A stretch of DNA of 64,000 nucleotides from Artemia franciscana (taxonomy: Eukaryota > Arthropoda > Branchiopoda > Anostraca > Artemiidae), in assembly GCF_032884065.1 (NCBI RefSeq), contig NC_088873.1, positions 41,005,403 through 41,069,402 of the forward strand, in the 5' to 3' direction. The notes under the pieces were generated by a model that saw only the letters and a list, made by a program, of their open reading frames with translations, was not told the origin of the DNA and ran no database searches. This document shows, piece by piece, positions 33,536-43,314 of the stretch (within the stretch, counting starts at the first letter, position 1; every line of letters starts with the position of its first letter). The translations under genes were made by a program, and so were the position numbers.

Positions 33536-36241
33536 CATCCAGGTGTTGCCAGAGATGTCGTAAGTTAAAGATTTTTTTCAAAAGTAAGGGATTTACATGT
33601 TTATACAAGTTTCGTGCTTTCACACAGGTTTACAAAGCGTCTTTGGGTCAATAATGCAACTGGTAAAAAAAAAATAACCTCTGGTTTTTGAGAGTTCAAG
33701 ATAGACACATTTTAGCTAAAAATGACACATTTTCTGGCGCAGAGCGGACACATTCATAGACCAAAATGTTGACAACTCAGCGCTCATTCCGCACCAATGC
33801 GACGAGAGGGCAAAGGAGCACAAACAATATATTGCGTTGTATCATTTTTCCGTGTTAAATCTGAATGCTGAACTGATCCAAAATCTGTTTTGTTTCTTCA
33901 ATAAGGGCTAAAGTATTAGAGATTATAAAGTATTACACATCAACTGGCAGCAGTGAACCTTGAAATTTAAAAATAAAAGCAAAAATTATCTTTTCAGGAG
34001 ATTATATAGCAAATGTCTCCCGTTTAGGATTTTACAAGACCCATTAACTGTTATGGGACTTGTTTTTTTGGTCAACCTTATACCTATATTTTAAATAAAA
34101 TTTCGAGAAAAATCAAGAAAATACGGTCATAAAAATCTTGAAAACAGTAAAAAATAAAAACAAGTCCTCTGCATAAGTAATAAATGAGAAAAAAGAAATG
34201 ATGATGATAGCTCAGACATTATTTTGCCCCCCCCCCACCACCACGTATCTACCTATATTTATGTGACTAACTAAGTTTGCAAATACATTATATTTATTTT
34301 TCACAAAGAAAATAGAATAAATTTTTGGAAAAAAAAACAATTCTTTTTCATTTCTGCCCTGTAATTAAGAAAAAATGACAGCACACTACTAGTTGTGAGC
34401 TATCGATAGGGCATAAGGTGATCTATCAATGGGCTATCAATAAGGTATACTGCAAAATCCTTAAAGCAAAAAAGGGAGATAATAAGCATTTTTTGAATTC
34501 ATGAATTTCTAAAGGTATCTATTTGTGTTCTTGACATCCTTGAAATTTATTTCTACTCCTGTGTTTTATCCTATAATTTTCCTTTATGATTGACCTTTAG
34601 CTCGAACTTTATCATTATAACCTGAAGAAAAGGAACCTCATAACAGTCTTTACTTAATTTTTAGGGTCAATATCATTACGTGACGAATAATTTCCAAACT
34701 ATTGTCTCACACTGAAGGCACAAAAGAAAAAAAAAAATTAGGTCTTGACCAACACTCGTAGATATACTTTAAAATCCACATGTTTATATTCCTTTTTTCT
34801 TACACTTAAAAACAGCTGTTTTTGTGACATGGCGGTATTCAGAGTTTTTGTTCAGAAGGGGGAAGGGACAAAAAACTTTACAAAACGCAAACAAAAATTG
34901 TTTACATGCATTTTGTTACTTTCGTGTGAGCTAGACCCAAATTTTGGGAGAGGGGGTTCAAACTGGGTAGCTCCCATGGATAGCATGGACACTGCATCAG
35001 GGAAAACCCAAACCTGAATATATTCCTTTAATTGTTTATATTCATATTGTATTCAATTGTTTACTCAATCGTTACATATTATATTCAGTTGTTATATATT
35101 TCAATTGTTCATATTCATGTAATATATTTATATTATATTCATATTATAATTGTTTATATTCCTTCTTACTTAAACTTAGGTCTTCCCAGCCCTTGAGGTG
35201 CATAAGACAGAAGCTGTTGACCTACAGGTCACTCGGTCCTGGGCCAGCAACCAGAAATCCTCCATTAACCTATTTGACTCAGCAACTTCTTCCTCGAGTG
35301 ACAGACCAAGGGTTATACACTGCCTACGGCTTCTGCAAAGACTGGTTTCCAGCACCTCAGGTCATATGGGAGTCTGCCCTCTTTCATTCTTGTTATGAGT
35401 CTCCAGTATCTCCAATGTCTCCTATGAATTTCATTAGTGATTAGAGGCTTCTGGTCTGGACTCTAACCTGCATATTCGGTATTCTTTCAGTCCAGTGTAC
35501 TGCAACTATATTTCTGAGGCAATTGTTTTCAAATCCAATCAGTCTTTTTACATGCTTCGTGATTCACAATCATATAGGGGTGTCAATAAAACATTGCTAT
35601 TCAAGAATCACAGCTTGATCTTTTGGAAGCACTTGGAGCACTGCCAAAATTTATTTAGCTCGGAGAGCACTGCCTCTGCATTAGCAATCCCAAGCGTTAT
35701 TTCTCTTTCACAATGGCCGTCTTGCTCTAAAACACTACCCAGATACCGAAAATCTTTTACTTCTTTTTTTTTTAATTCACTTTAATTACCCTATAAACGG
35801 GAAAAGCTCCTAAGGAAAACCCTCAAAAGGAAAAGCTTTCAGTAAAAGCGATGAGGAAATTGTATCAAAATATATAATCTGGACATTTTGCATATTTTCC
35901 AGCGTTTTGTTATATGATTTATCTTACTTTTATCGTTATTATCTCAGAAATAAAATATCCAAACTGTATTTCCGTCTATCATAAAATATAAGTTATGCAA
36001 TTATTTCTGTAAGACATAAATTGAGCGTTAAGCAAAAAAAAGACATAAATAAAAAAGAAACTTGCCTTCAGGGCGTGATCAATATCCATAGATATGGTTC
36101 CAATTCTTGTATTTTTCAGACATCCTTTCTGTTCGACAAGCAGAACAATGTCTGCTGATTTAGGCGCTGGCGAAGAATCATCACCAAATCCAATGGTTTC
36201 ACCAGCTCGCAGTACATTCCCACTTTTTAATTCACATCTCA
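28576..36241 (-). CDS. vWA-like region of a large secreted protein (apolipophorin-type?), three exons
   Basis: Exons 36241-36066, 32386-32253 and 28813-28576 join in phase to give 182 residues plus split codons. The product runs 'ELKSGNVLRAGETIGFGDD', 'SADIVLLVEQKGC' (first strand of a vWA fold), 'NRYAVVTFGGKGVF', 'PHSRTADSEIW', 'NAIEAMNYATRLAYRAGVSK' and 'HIILISCESSCE'. The metal-binding DxSxS motif of true vWA domains is replaced by VEQKG. From memory, this layout and the downstream Cys-rich end resemble the C-terminal part of arthropod apolipophorin/large lipid transfer proteins. I give that name only tentatively. The matching downstream exons lie at 59145-54305, out of order in this assembly. 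Upstream exons were not found. Confidence 0.75.
29170..30075 (+). repeat. Composite element E copy, diverged
   Basis: The copy starts with 'AACAAGTTTTCAACTGAGAG' and runs through middle text ('AATCAAAAGGTCATTTCAAA') to the right end 'CAGTTCGTTACTCCGAACTG' at about 30048-30067. It lies in the intron of the vWA-type gene. Confidence 0.7.
30270..31510 (+). repeat. Spaced direct repeat
   Basis: 'GGTAACACTGAAGTGTCCT'...'GGGCACTGGGACAT' at about 30296-30395 recurs as 'GGTAGCACTGAAGCGTCCT'...'GGGCACTGGAACAT' at about 31419-31490. A 20-A run at 30781-30800 is also present. The rest shows no gene. Confidence 0.6.
32253..32386 (-). CDS. vWA-type gene exon (middle)
   Basis: The acceptor is TTCTATTTTCCAG and the donor is GAAGG|GTAGGC. 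It starts in phase 0, has 44 codons plus two bases, and encodes 'EAGYLGNRYAVVTFGGKG' through 'IVQKAFE'. The phase agrees with the exons on both sides. Confidence 0.85.
33245..33790. repeat. Inverted-repeat element with poly-T core
   Basis: 'GCTGCCAGCTGGACACATTTT' (starting about 33266) is mirrored by 'CAAAATGTTGACAACTCAGC' near 33763-33782. GGACACAT/GACACATT words recur inside. A run of about 70 T occupies 33464-33533. It may be a MITE; the Lys-rich and Phe-rich frames across the T run are artefacts. Confidence 0.45.
35160..35790 (-). mobile_element. LINE fragment, after the RT catalytic box
   Basis: Minus-strand text gives 'VKDFRYLGSVLEQDGH' near 35770, then 'KHVKRLIGFENNCLRNIV' and 'RHWRLITRMKEGRLPYDL' in changing frames. 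This is the typical 'YLGS', thumb and 'GH..RM...R.P' order of LINE ORF2 C-termini. It is heavily decayed. Confidence 0.6.
36066..36241 (-). CDS. vWA-type gene exon (first strand of fold), GC donor
   Basis: The acceptor is TTTTATTTCTAG. The first two bases complete a codon, followed by 58 codons ending 'DIDHALK'. The donor that keeps phase with the next exon is AAG|GCAAGT, a consensus GC-type donor. A GT four bases further would break the frame. It encodes 'RCELKSGNVLRAGETIGFG' and 'ADIVLLVEQKGCLKN'. Confidence 0.82.
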
Positions 36242-37619
36242 CTAGAAATAAAATTAATTTATGACTATAGCCATGGTACTCAATCGGGGCGCATATACCT
36301 CTGGGTGTACAACCAAAAATTTCTGTGAATAATTCTAGCAATGATTTTTCAATCACCTAGAATGGTAAACCTATGCTTTTGGGGTTCTACCCCCCTTTTT
36401 TCTCAGATAAATGTACTATTTTCCTTTTCGTAATTACATTGGCTTAGATTTGCCTATAATATAATTTTCAATTATAAGTTAAAGTCCCGTTGCTAAGCCA
36501 GTGGTGTTGCAATAAGTAAAGTTTCGGGCTAAATTCTATTTCTGTCTTCCTGGACTTGGCTATTGATAGTTAATGGTATCCTAAAAGTGTTTGATTTTGA
36601 AGCCCCCCACTTATCAGATTGGCCAGGGACAATCTAAGATCCACCCCTACACAAAGTTCTTTGAACAGAAGTGATGATTTTGCTTTTGGTAGATTTCAGA
36701 GTTTATAGAAATATATTTTGTTGGAGTGACCTTTGGGAGACTACAAATAAGCTATTTTATACAACCGTGTAAGTTTTTCCTCGAACCCAATCAGGGTAGG
36801 AAAAGAGTTCGCAAGAAATACTATCATTAGTATATTGACAGGGGGTCTGTTTAGCCTCCAAAGAGATAGCTCGAGATATTAGTAGTGACACAGGTGGTGG
36901 CACCTTAGGCCCAGAGTTTAACCCTTTTCATCACTCGATCACGTTACCATACCCTAATGAGACCACCAGTGGCGCTGGTGTGGCGTTAGAGAGAAGAAGT
37001 AGCTGGTAGCCCCAAGGTGTCCAGTACAAACAGTGGTGCCAGCGTTGGTCCCACGTATACCATATGCTCAATCACCTAGTAGAAGTTGCAGCACCGTTTG
37101 AAGAGGTTTTAACGAAAATATATCTAAAAGGTTTATACAAAACGAAATACAATGCAAAATCCATTTCTTAAAAGCCTTAAATGTGGGAAATATGAATGCT
37201 ATAAACGTGGAAGACCTTCGAGATTTTAGATAGGGAAAACAACCATGGCAGGCATTTATGCAAGACAAGGGCGTCAATTTTTTTGGGGGGGGAGGAGTCA
37301 ATTCCACCCTAGACTTCAAAAAAACTTTTTCGACATTTTAACTGAAGCAAAATAACAAAATTCCCTCCCCCTCCTCCAGACTTTGAAAAATAAATTTTGC
37401 CCCTTCCTTTTAAAATTTGTGAATTATGACCCAAACCCCAAAATAGTCGTATATCAAAGATTTTTTTTCCTGTGTAATTCAACATAATTTAACCTTCTTT
37501 GTCATATTTCGTGAAGTCCGCTCCCCAGGCTATAGGCTAGCTTTCCCTTTTAGGCAGATATATTTCAGTCCCTTATCTAAGCAGAATCTTGAATTTATAT
37601 TATATCTTGAATTTTTTAC

Positions 37620-37661
<42 letters not shown>

Positions 37662-37753
37662 GTATATATGAAATAAAAATAAAAGGGGTAATATGAAATA
37701 CGATAGACATAAAAATCATAAAATATTACGCATGTCAGAATTTTTTTTCATAC
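36242..37753. other. No gene recognised
   Basis: No exon of the vWA-type gene was found here. A GGTGG/CCACC-rich stretch at 36890-37060 and a (TA)n run at about 37620-37668 are the only features. Confidence 0.55.
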
Positions 37754-38065
37754 TTAGTCATTAAGGATATAACCTTTTTTTCGAGTCCACTTAGTTGACT
37801 TTGTCTGATCTAGGATTGCTCTCATCGTGAATTCACCAAAATAGTTCATGATTAGGTTTCTAAACAAATGTTTTTGTACATTATGCTTCATACATTTCAT
37901 GAAAATACGTCTAACGTCATCATAATAATTACAAAAACCATAACAAGGGAAGCAAATTCTTCCCCACTTATGCAAAACTGAACAAGTTTTGGCATGACCT
38001 AACGTACGTCTGAAAACAGTACCAGCAACAGATCTAATATCATGTACCAGTTCATCAAGCGTCGC
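37754..38065 (-). CDS. Unrecognised open frame or exon
   Basis: A 103-codon frame is open from just after an upstream stop to TAA at 37754-37756. It includes 'LDELVHDIRSVAGTVFRRTL', 'HKWGRICFPCYGFCNYYDD' and 'TKWTRKKGYILND'. I do not recognise it. The first ATG lies well inside. A possible acceptor TTATAAG precedes it but lacks a pyrimidine tract. It could be an exon, a decayed transposon piece or chance. Confidence 0.3.
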   Translation of the reverse strand, partial: ATLDELVHDIRSVAGTVFRRTLGHAKTCSVLHKWGRICFPCYGFCNYYDDVRRIFMKCMKHNVQKHLFRNLIMNYFGEFTMRAILDQTKSTKWTRKKGYILND

Positions 38066-38539
38066 TTATAATCATAAAGCTTCAAAATTGGATTAATATG
38101 GATTAACATTAATTGGATTAAAAATGTAGTATTCCCTCCGAAGGTAAGTAAGTAAGTAAGGATTGATGCAAAGTCAGAGTAGACCATCAGACTCTGAGCA
38201 TGTACATATGCCTAAAAAAGTCCAATGCCTTATGCATGGCTATGATCTTAACTGAAAGAATAGATAGACTCCTTGGTAAGTTAAAGCTACATGAAATTGA
38301 CATAACGGAGATTAAAACGGGTATCACCATATAGACACACTAAAAACCAATTTACCCCTATAGAAACATTCATAGATACCATGTGTGGCAAACATAGATA
38401 CCTCCGACATCTGAAAAAAAATAAATATCTCTGTCCAACAGAAAAGAGTCCTAGTTGGACTTCGCTGAAGTAAGGATGCTGGAACTGTTTTAAAAATTTT
38501 CACTTTAGTTCTACTGGTCGTATGTTGTGAATTCTGAAT

Positions 38540-39668
38540 AATTCTGAAATAGCCATTTTATTCAGCATAGTCGAAAAACCTAATATCTATGTCTTTAGGG
38601 ACGACTTACTCCCCCACAGGAGGGGCTGCAGGTTACAAACTTTGACCAGTGTTATGGTTATTGGGAAGTGTACAGACGTTTTAGGGGATTTTTTGGTTGG
38701 GGGAGGGGTTGAGGGGAGGGGTTATGTGGGAGCTTTCCATGGAGGAATCTCTCATAGGAGAAGAGAATTTCCATGAAGGGGGCGCAGGATTTTCTAGCAT
38801 TAAAAAAAACGAAAGAATAAATATGAAAAAGGTTTTTTTAACTGAAAGTAAGGAGCAGCCTTAAAACTTAAAACGAACAGAAATTACTACGCATATGAGG
38901 GGTTTACCTCCCCCTAATACCTCGCACTTTGCGCTAAAGTATTCTTAGTAATTTCAACTATTTATTCTACCGCCTTTGTGATTCAGGGGTAATTATTAAG
39001 AAATTGGGACAAAATTTAAGTTATACTGTAAAGAGCGAGGCATTGACGAGGGGGCGAACCCCCTCATATACGTAGTAAAAAAATACGAATATACGCAAGT
39101 TAATTCGTAAGTTACGTATATTTTTATATTTTTACTAATAAAAATGTTCGTAAAAAAATTAAAAGTTCTAGTTGCCTTTTTAAGTAACCAAAAACTAGGA
39201 GGGTAACTAGGCCTCCTCCCCCGCTCATTTTTTCACAAAATCGTCCGATCAAAACTATGAGAAAGCCATTTATCCAAAAAAACAAATTAATATGCAAATT
39301 TCGTTTTAGTTATTCATGTGCGGAGAGCCAAAATCAAAACATGCATTAATTCAAAAACGTTCAAAAATTAAATAAATAAAAAACAAGTTTTTTAAACTGA
39401 AACTGAAGACCGATATTAAAACTTAAAACGAACTGAAAATACTCCGTATATGACAGGGGCTGTTCCCTCCTCAACGCCCCGCTCTTTACGCTAAAGTTTT
39501 TTTATTTTTTTAAAAAGTAGAGTTGAGAGAAAGAGTCAAACTTTAGCTTAAAGAGCGGGGCTTTGAGGAGGGAACAGTCCCTATCAAATACGGAGTATTT
39601 TCAGTTCGTTTTAAGTTTTAATATCGCTCCTTACTTTCAGTTTAAAAAACTTGTTTTTTTATTTAATA
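38540..39668 (-). repeat. Composite element E copy, reverse, lacking its hairpin end
   Basis: The reverse complement is collinear with 24119-25330, from the foldback module (39668-39367) through 'GGCCTCCTCCCCCGCTCA' and 'GGGACGACTTACTCCCCCAC' to about 38540. The right part with the hairpin is missing. Confidence 0.85.
39367..39668. repeat. Foldback MITE-like module, copy 2
   Basis: Arms of about 135 bp flank a short loop near 39500-39535. Left: 'ATTAAAACTTAAAACGAACT', 'GCTCTTTACGCTAAAG'. Right: 'CTTTAGCTTAAAGAGC', 'AGTTCGTTTTAAGTTTTAAT'. Confidence 0.88.
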
Positions 39669-39770
39669 AAACCAAAAGAAACTGTAGGCAATAAGACAAT
39701 ATTAGGCTAGGGCCATTTTTTCTGTGAATTTTTTACTTTTTAGTCAATTCCTTCTCAAATGAAGTTTAGA

Positions 39771-40916
39771 TTCAATTTAGTTTGGTAAAAATATGCTTCT
39801 AATATACAAAATCAGGTTTTTAATTGTTTGGTTCTTACGCGTTAACCTGAACACACTCAAATTCTTGATCTGAGTAAAACCAGTTCGACTATCTGCGTTC
39901 GGAGATAACTAGCTTAGCATGAGTGAGATTAACTATTATTCAGGTATATTTTAACTAAATATTTAGTATATAGAGTTGGTTAGGCTAGATATTTAATATA
40001 GTGCGTTCTGCGCGGCCTGCTTTCCATAATTCTATGCTATAGTTTACATAATTTAGTTACTAGATTATTATTTTTGGTATATTACATTAAAATTAACCTA
40101 ACTTCACTTCTTGAGTGTGGTCGGGATAACATGAAAGTACCAATTGTTTAACTATTAGATTTTGTTTAAGGGGGATAGGTTGTTTTTTGTCTCTACGTAG
40201 GTGTCATGTTCCTGTTTGTAGCAGTGCAAGCTTTCAATTTCTAACTCAGCCGACAATGCACTTCTCTTTGGGATTTTTTTTGGAAATGCATAGGGTCCCT
40301 CTTTCCCTTAGAAAAAGAGAGTTAAAAGAGAGTCAGATCTAAACAAAAAATTATGCTTTGGAATTGCAGACTGTAGTTTTTAAAAACAAATTTTATTTAT
40401 GCGAAAGAAAGTTGCAGGACCAAGTTCTCTCTAGGTCTCTGAACCTTATTCAGGTTGTTCCGATGTAAGGTTTTGTCAATCCATTGGTAATTTTCCCACT
40501 CATCCACTCACCGGTCTGGTCACTCCAATCTAAAAAAAAATTATGGCAAAATGTGTTCTATCGTTGCATCACTTATTTTGTCACAAAAAATAAAAACACT
40601 TCAACGGTGGAAATATCCGAAGTGTCTGGCAGTCGTCTTGTGAAACGCGTGTTACTTTTTTTCTATTTTAAAACAATTTCATATAGATTTTCTCTTTATA
40701 ATGTTGTTTTTACTTGGGTTTTTTGAATGATTTCTTGTGTTCATTTATCTGGAATATTTTTACCTTGGAATTTTTCATTAGGAAGGAATTTCTAATTTTC
40801 AATCACGGAGTCGGTGATTTCTTCTAATTAGTTTTCTTATCCGATACGGCCAGAAGTGGAGATTCTTGGGCTGAGCCTTTTCATCTTTATTATGTTTTAA
40901 AACAACCAACGTTTTC
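39771..40916 (+). repeat. Segmental copy C1
   Basis: The stretch matches 62864-64000 at about 98-99% by eye, including the A-run region at 40527 and the frame at 40484-40726. No recognisable gene was seen inside. Confidence 0.92.
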
Positions 40917-41509
40917 TTAGAAACGTATATGTTTATCTTTTTCATTTTGTTTTAGAGAGCCTTTGTCAGATTCATCTTTTTATATTACAAGCTAAGGGTA
41001 TGGACCACTTATAAAGGTTGATTATAAAGGATAACTGGCACTAATGTGGATAAAAAAAATACCAATGCCATCTAATGTTTGTGTGACATAGTGTAGTAAT
41101 AAGGTAAAATTAGTCTAATCTGTGTAATTGACGAAATTAGTGTAGTAATAATGATTCAATAATTATGATTTGATTAGAGTAAAAATTGTTTTTTTTCGTC
41201 TCGAACAAACCCTTAGATAGATTGGAGACCCAATGTATCAAGTCATTGGTCACTAAATGCAATTCCAGTTAACACTAGACAGCTTTTCTGTAATAGGTCG
41301 ACCTAGGCTCAGCCAACGGGGAAGGGGTATTACAATGGTCGTTATCATCGTTTTCTCTACATGTATTCTAATCATATTGGGTACTTCAACGTTTAGCAAT
41401 TTATTTAGAAATATATAATTATTAGTTATAAATTGATCAGAAATTCTCCACAGGAATTGTCTTCGGATCGCAACGATTACCCGTCTGACATACCGTATTT
41501 CAAACACCG

Positions 41510-41825
41510 AGCTGAGCGAAAGTTATGGTTCTTTCCCGCTTTCCAGGGCCAAAAAGAGATTCGGGATCAGATGGCTTGAACATGCTCTGTGGATAAAAGA
41601 TGACAGATTGCTAAAAATCGTCCTTTTTGGCCAACCATCTTAGGCTAAATGAAAAGCAGGTTGCCCCGGATTTGGGTGGGAGGAGGTCAAAATGAAGAAT
41701 TTAAGATAAATTTCAACTTCTTGGGAGGTTGTAAAAAGGGAGGCTCTAACTAGATTGGAACGGAGGAGAAGCGCACGTAGCTGTATTGGCATCAGGCGGC
41801 CTGGTGTTGCAGTGAGCTTAGTAGC
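41510..41825 (+). mobile_element. LINE ORF2 C-terminal fragment (family L-A), decayed
   Basis: The fragment is collinear with 8720-9000: 'AAAGATGACAGATTGCTAAA', 'TTTGGCCAACCATCTTAGGC', 'TTTAAGATAAATTTCAACTT', then 'GGCGGCCTGGTGTTGCAGTG'. Several stops are present. It runs directly into the foldback module at 41828. Confidence 0.8.
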
Positions 41826-41827
41826 CC

Positions 41828-42125
41828 ATTAAATAAAAAAAAACAAGTTTTTTCAACTGAAAGTAAGGAGCGACATTAAAACTTAAAACGAACAGAAATT
41901 ACCCCGTATATGAAAGGGGCTGCTCCTTCTTCAACGCCCTGCTCTTTACGCTAAAGTTTTTACTGTTTTAAAAAGTAGAGTTGAGAGATAGAGTCAAACT
42001 TTAGTGCAAAGAGCAAGGGGTTGAAGAAGAAGCAGCCCCTTTCATATACGGGGTAATTTCTGTTCGTTTTAAGTTTTAATGTCGCTCCTTACTTTCAGTT
42101 AAAAAAACTTGTTTTTTTTATTTAA
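41828..42125. repeat. Foldback MITE-like module, copy 3
   Basis: Arms 41828-41961 and 41996-42125 are close to perfect reverse complements, for example 'GAACAGAAATTACCCCGTAT' and 'ATACGGGGTAATTTCTGTTC'. The loop is 'GTTTTAAAAAGTAGAGTTG' and neighbours. Confidence 0.9.
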
Positions 42126-42990
42126 TAAACAAATAAACACGCACCCGTGATTTGTCTTCTGGCAAAAAATACGAAATTCCACATTTTTGTAGATTGGACC
42201 TTGAAATTTTTTCTATAGGGTTCTCTGATACGCTGAATGCGATGGTGCGATTTTTGTTAAGATCCTATAACTTTTAGGGGGTATTACCCCCTATTTTCCA
42301 AAATAAGGCAAATTTTCTCAGGCTCGTAACTTTTGATGACAAAGACTAAATTTGATGAAACTTATATATTTAAAATCAGCATAAAACTCCGATTCTTTTG
42401 ATATATCTTTTAGCATCTAAATTCCGTTTTTTAGAGTTTCGTTTACTATTGAGCTGGGTCGCTCCTTACTACAGTTCGTTACCACGAACTGTTTGATTAT
42501 AGGATTATTGGTTCGATGCCATCACCCTGTGAATTATTAATAAATAAACAAGCACCCGTGATATTTCTTTTTGAAAAATACACTGATATTTCTTCTGGAA
42601 AAATTCCATATTTATGTGGATAGGAGCTTGAAACTTCTATAATAGACTTCTTGGATACGCTGAATCTAATGATGGGATTTTCATTAAGATTCCCTGACTT
42701 TTAGGGGGTGTTCCCCTCTTTTTCGAAAACCCGGCAAATATTTTCAGACTTGTAACTTTGGATGGGTTACGTAATGGGTAATCTAATGGTTTGTATCTAT
42801 TTGAAATCAACATAACGAGCCGATTCAATTGAAATGCCTATTAATATCAAAATTCCGTTTTTTAGAGTTTTGGTTACTATCGATCGAGTTTTGTATCGAT
42901 AGTATCGATCAGAGGTTAGTATCGATATCTGGTTAGTATCGATAGAGTATTGAGACGCATCGAACCTTGAAGCAGTTTGTTACTACGAAC
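42126..42990 (+). repeat. Composite element E, two right ends in tandem
   Basis: 42126-42505 matches 25478-25857, with the hairpin at about 42470-42491, and is joined straight to foldback copy 3, so it is an internally deleted element. 42510-42990 is a second, older right part ending 'CAGTTTGTTACTACGAACTC'. It carries a small TATCGAT-rich expansion at 42880-42950. Confidence 0.8.
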
Positions 42991-43152
42991 TCTTTAATGG
43001 GGCTAATTGTTTTTTAAATCCTAGTTAAGGAAATTAATTTTTTTACGATTGAATAGACTGAACGAAAGTGTAGATCACAGCTTAATTGACGCTACTTACC
43101 CTGCTCAGGAAAAAAAAAATCAAAGGCTTTAAAATAGATAAAGTATGGCCCG

Positions 43153-43158
43153 TTTAAT
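43153..43158 (-). terminator. Candidate polyadenylation signal (ATTAAA)
   Basis: ATTAAA on the minus strand lies about 160 bases downstream of the coiled-coil gene's stop. No better AATAAA was seen nearer the stop. Confidence 0.3.
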
Positions 43159-43175
43159 AATGTAGTAAAATATAT

Positions 43176-43307
43176 TCATATAAAGACTAGGAAATTAACT
43201 AAATACTCTTGGGATCCTTTTGAAGTTGGATCCTTAATATTCAGAATAATAAGGCTTTCCTTCAAATATGCTAGAATTATTAAGAAGATTGGTATACAAT
43301 TTTTCAT
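43176..43307 (-). CDS. Small ORF just downstream of the coiled-coil gene
   Basis: A 43-codon ATG frame begins 8 bases after the preceding gene's stop, in another frame. The N-terminus is hydrophobic ('IPIFLIILAYLKESLIIL') and could be a membrane segment. There is no recognised relative. It may simply be 3' UTR. Confidence 0.2.
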   Translation of the reverse strand: MKNCIPIFLIILAYLKESLIILNIKDPTSKGSQEYLVNFLVFI

Positions 43308-43314
43308 GTTGACG

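Noticed and set aside
33167-33654. Lys-rich and Phe-rich frames
   Set aside because: They are readings through the 70-T run.
35193-35444. Plus-strand frames with protein-like look
   Set aside because: The minus strand carries LINE ORF2 C-terminal motifs across the same bases.
40484-40726. 80-codon plus-strand frame, repeated at 63628-63810
   Set aside because: Its two copies are explained by the segmental duplication, the frame differs between them upstream, and it has no protein-like features.
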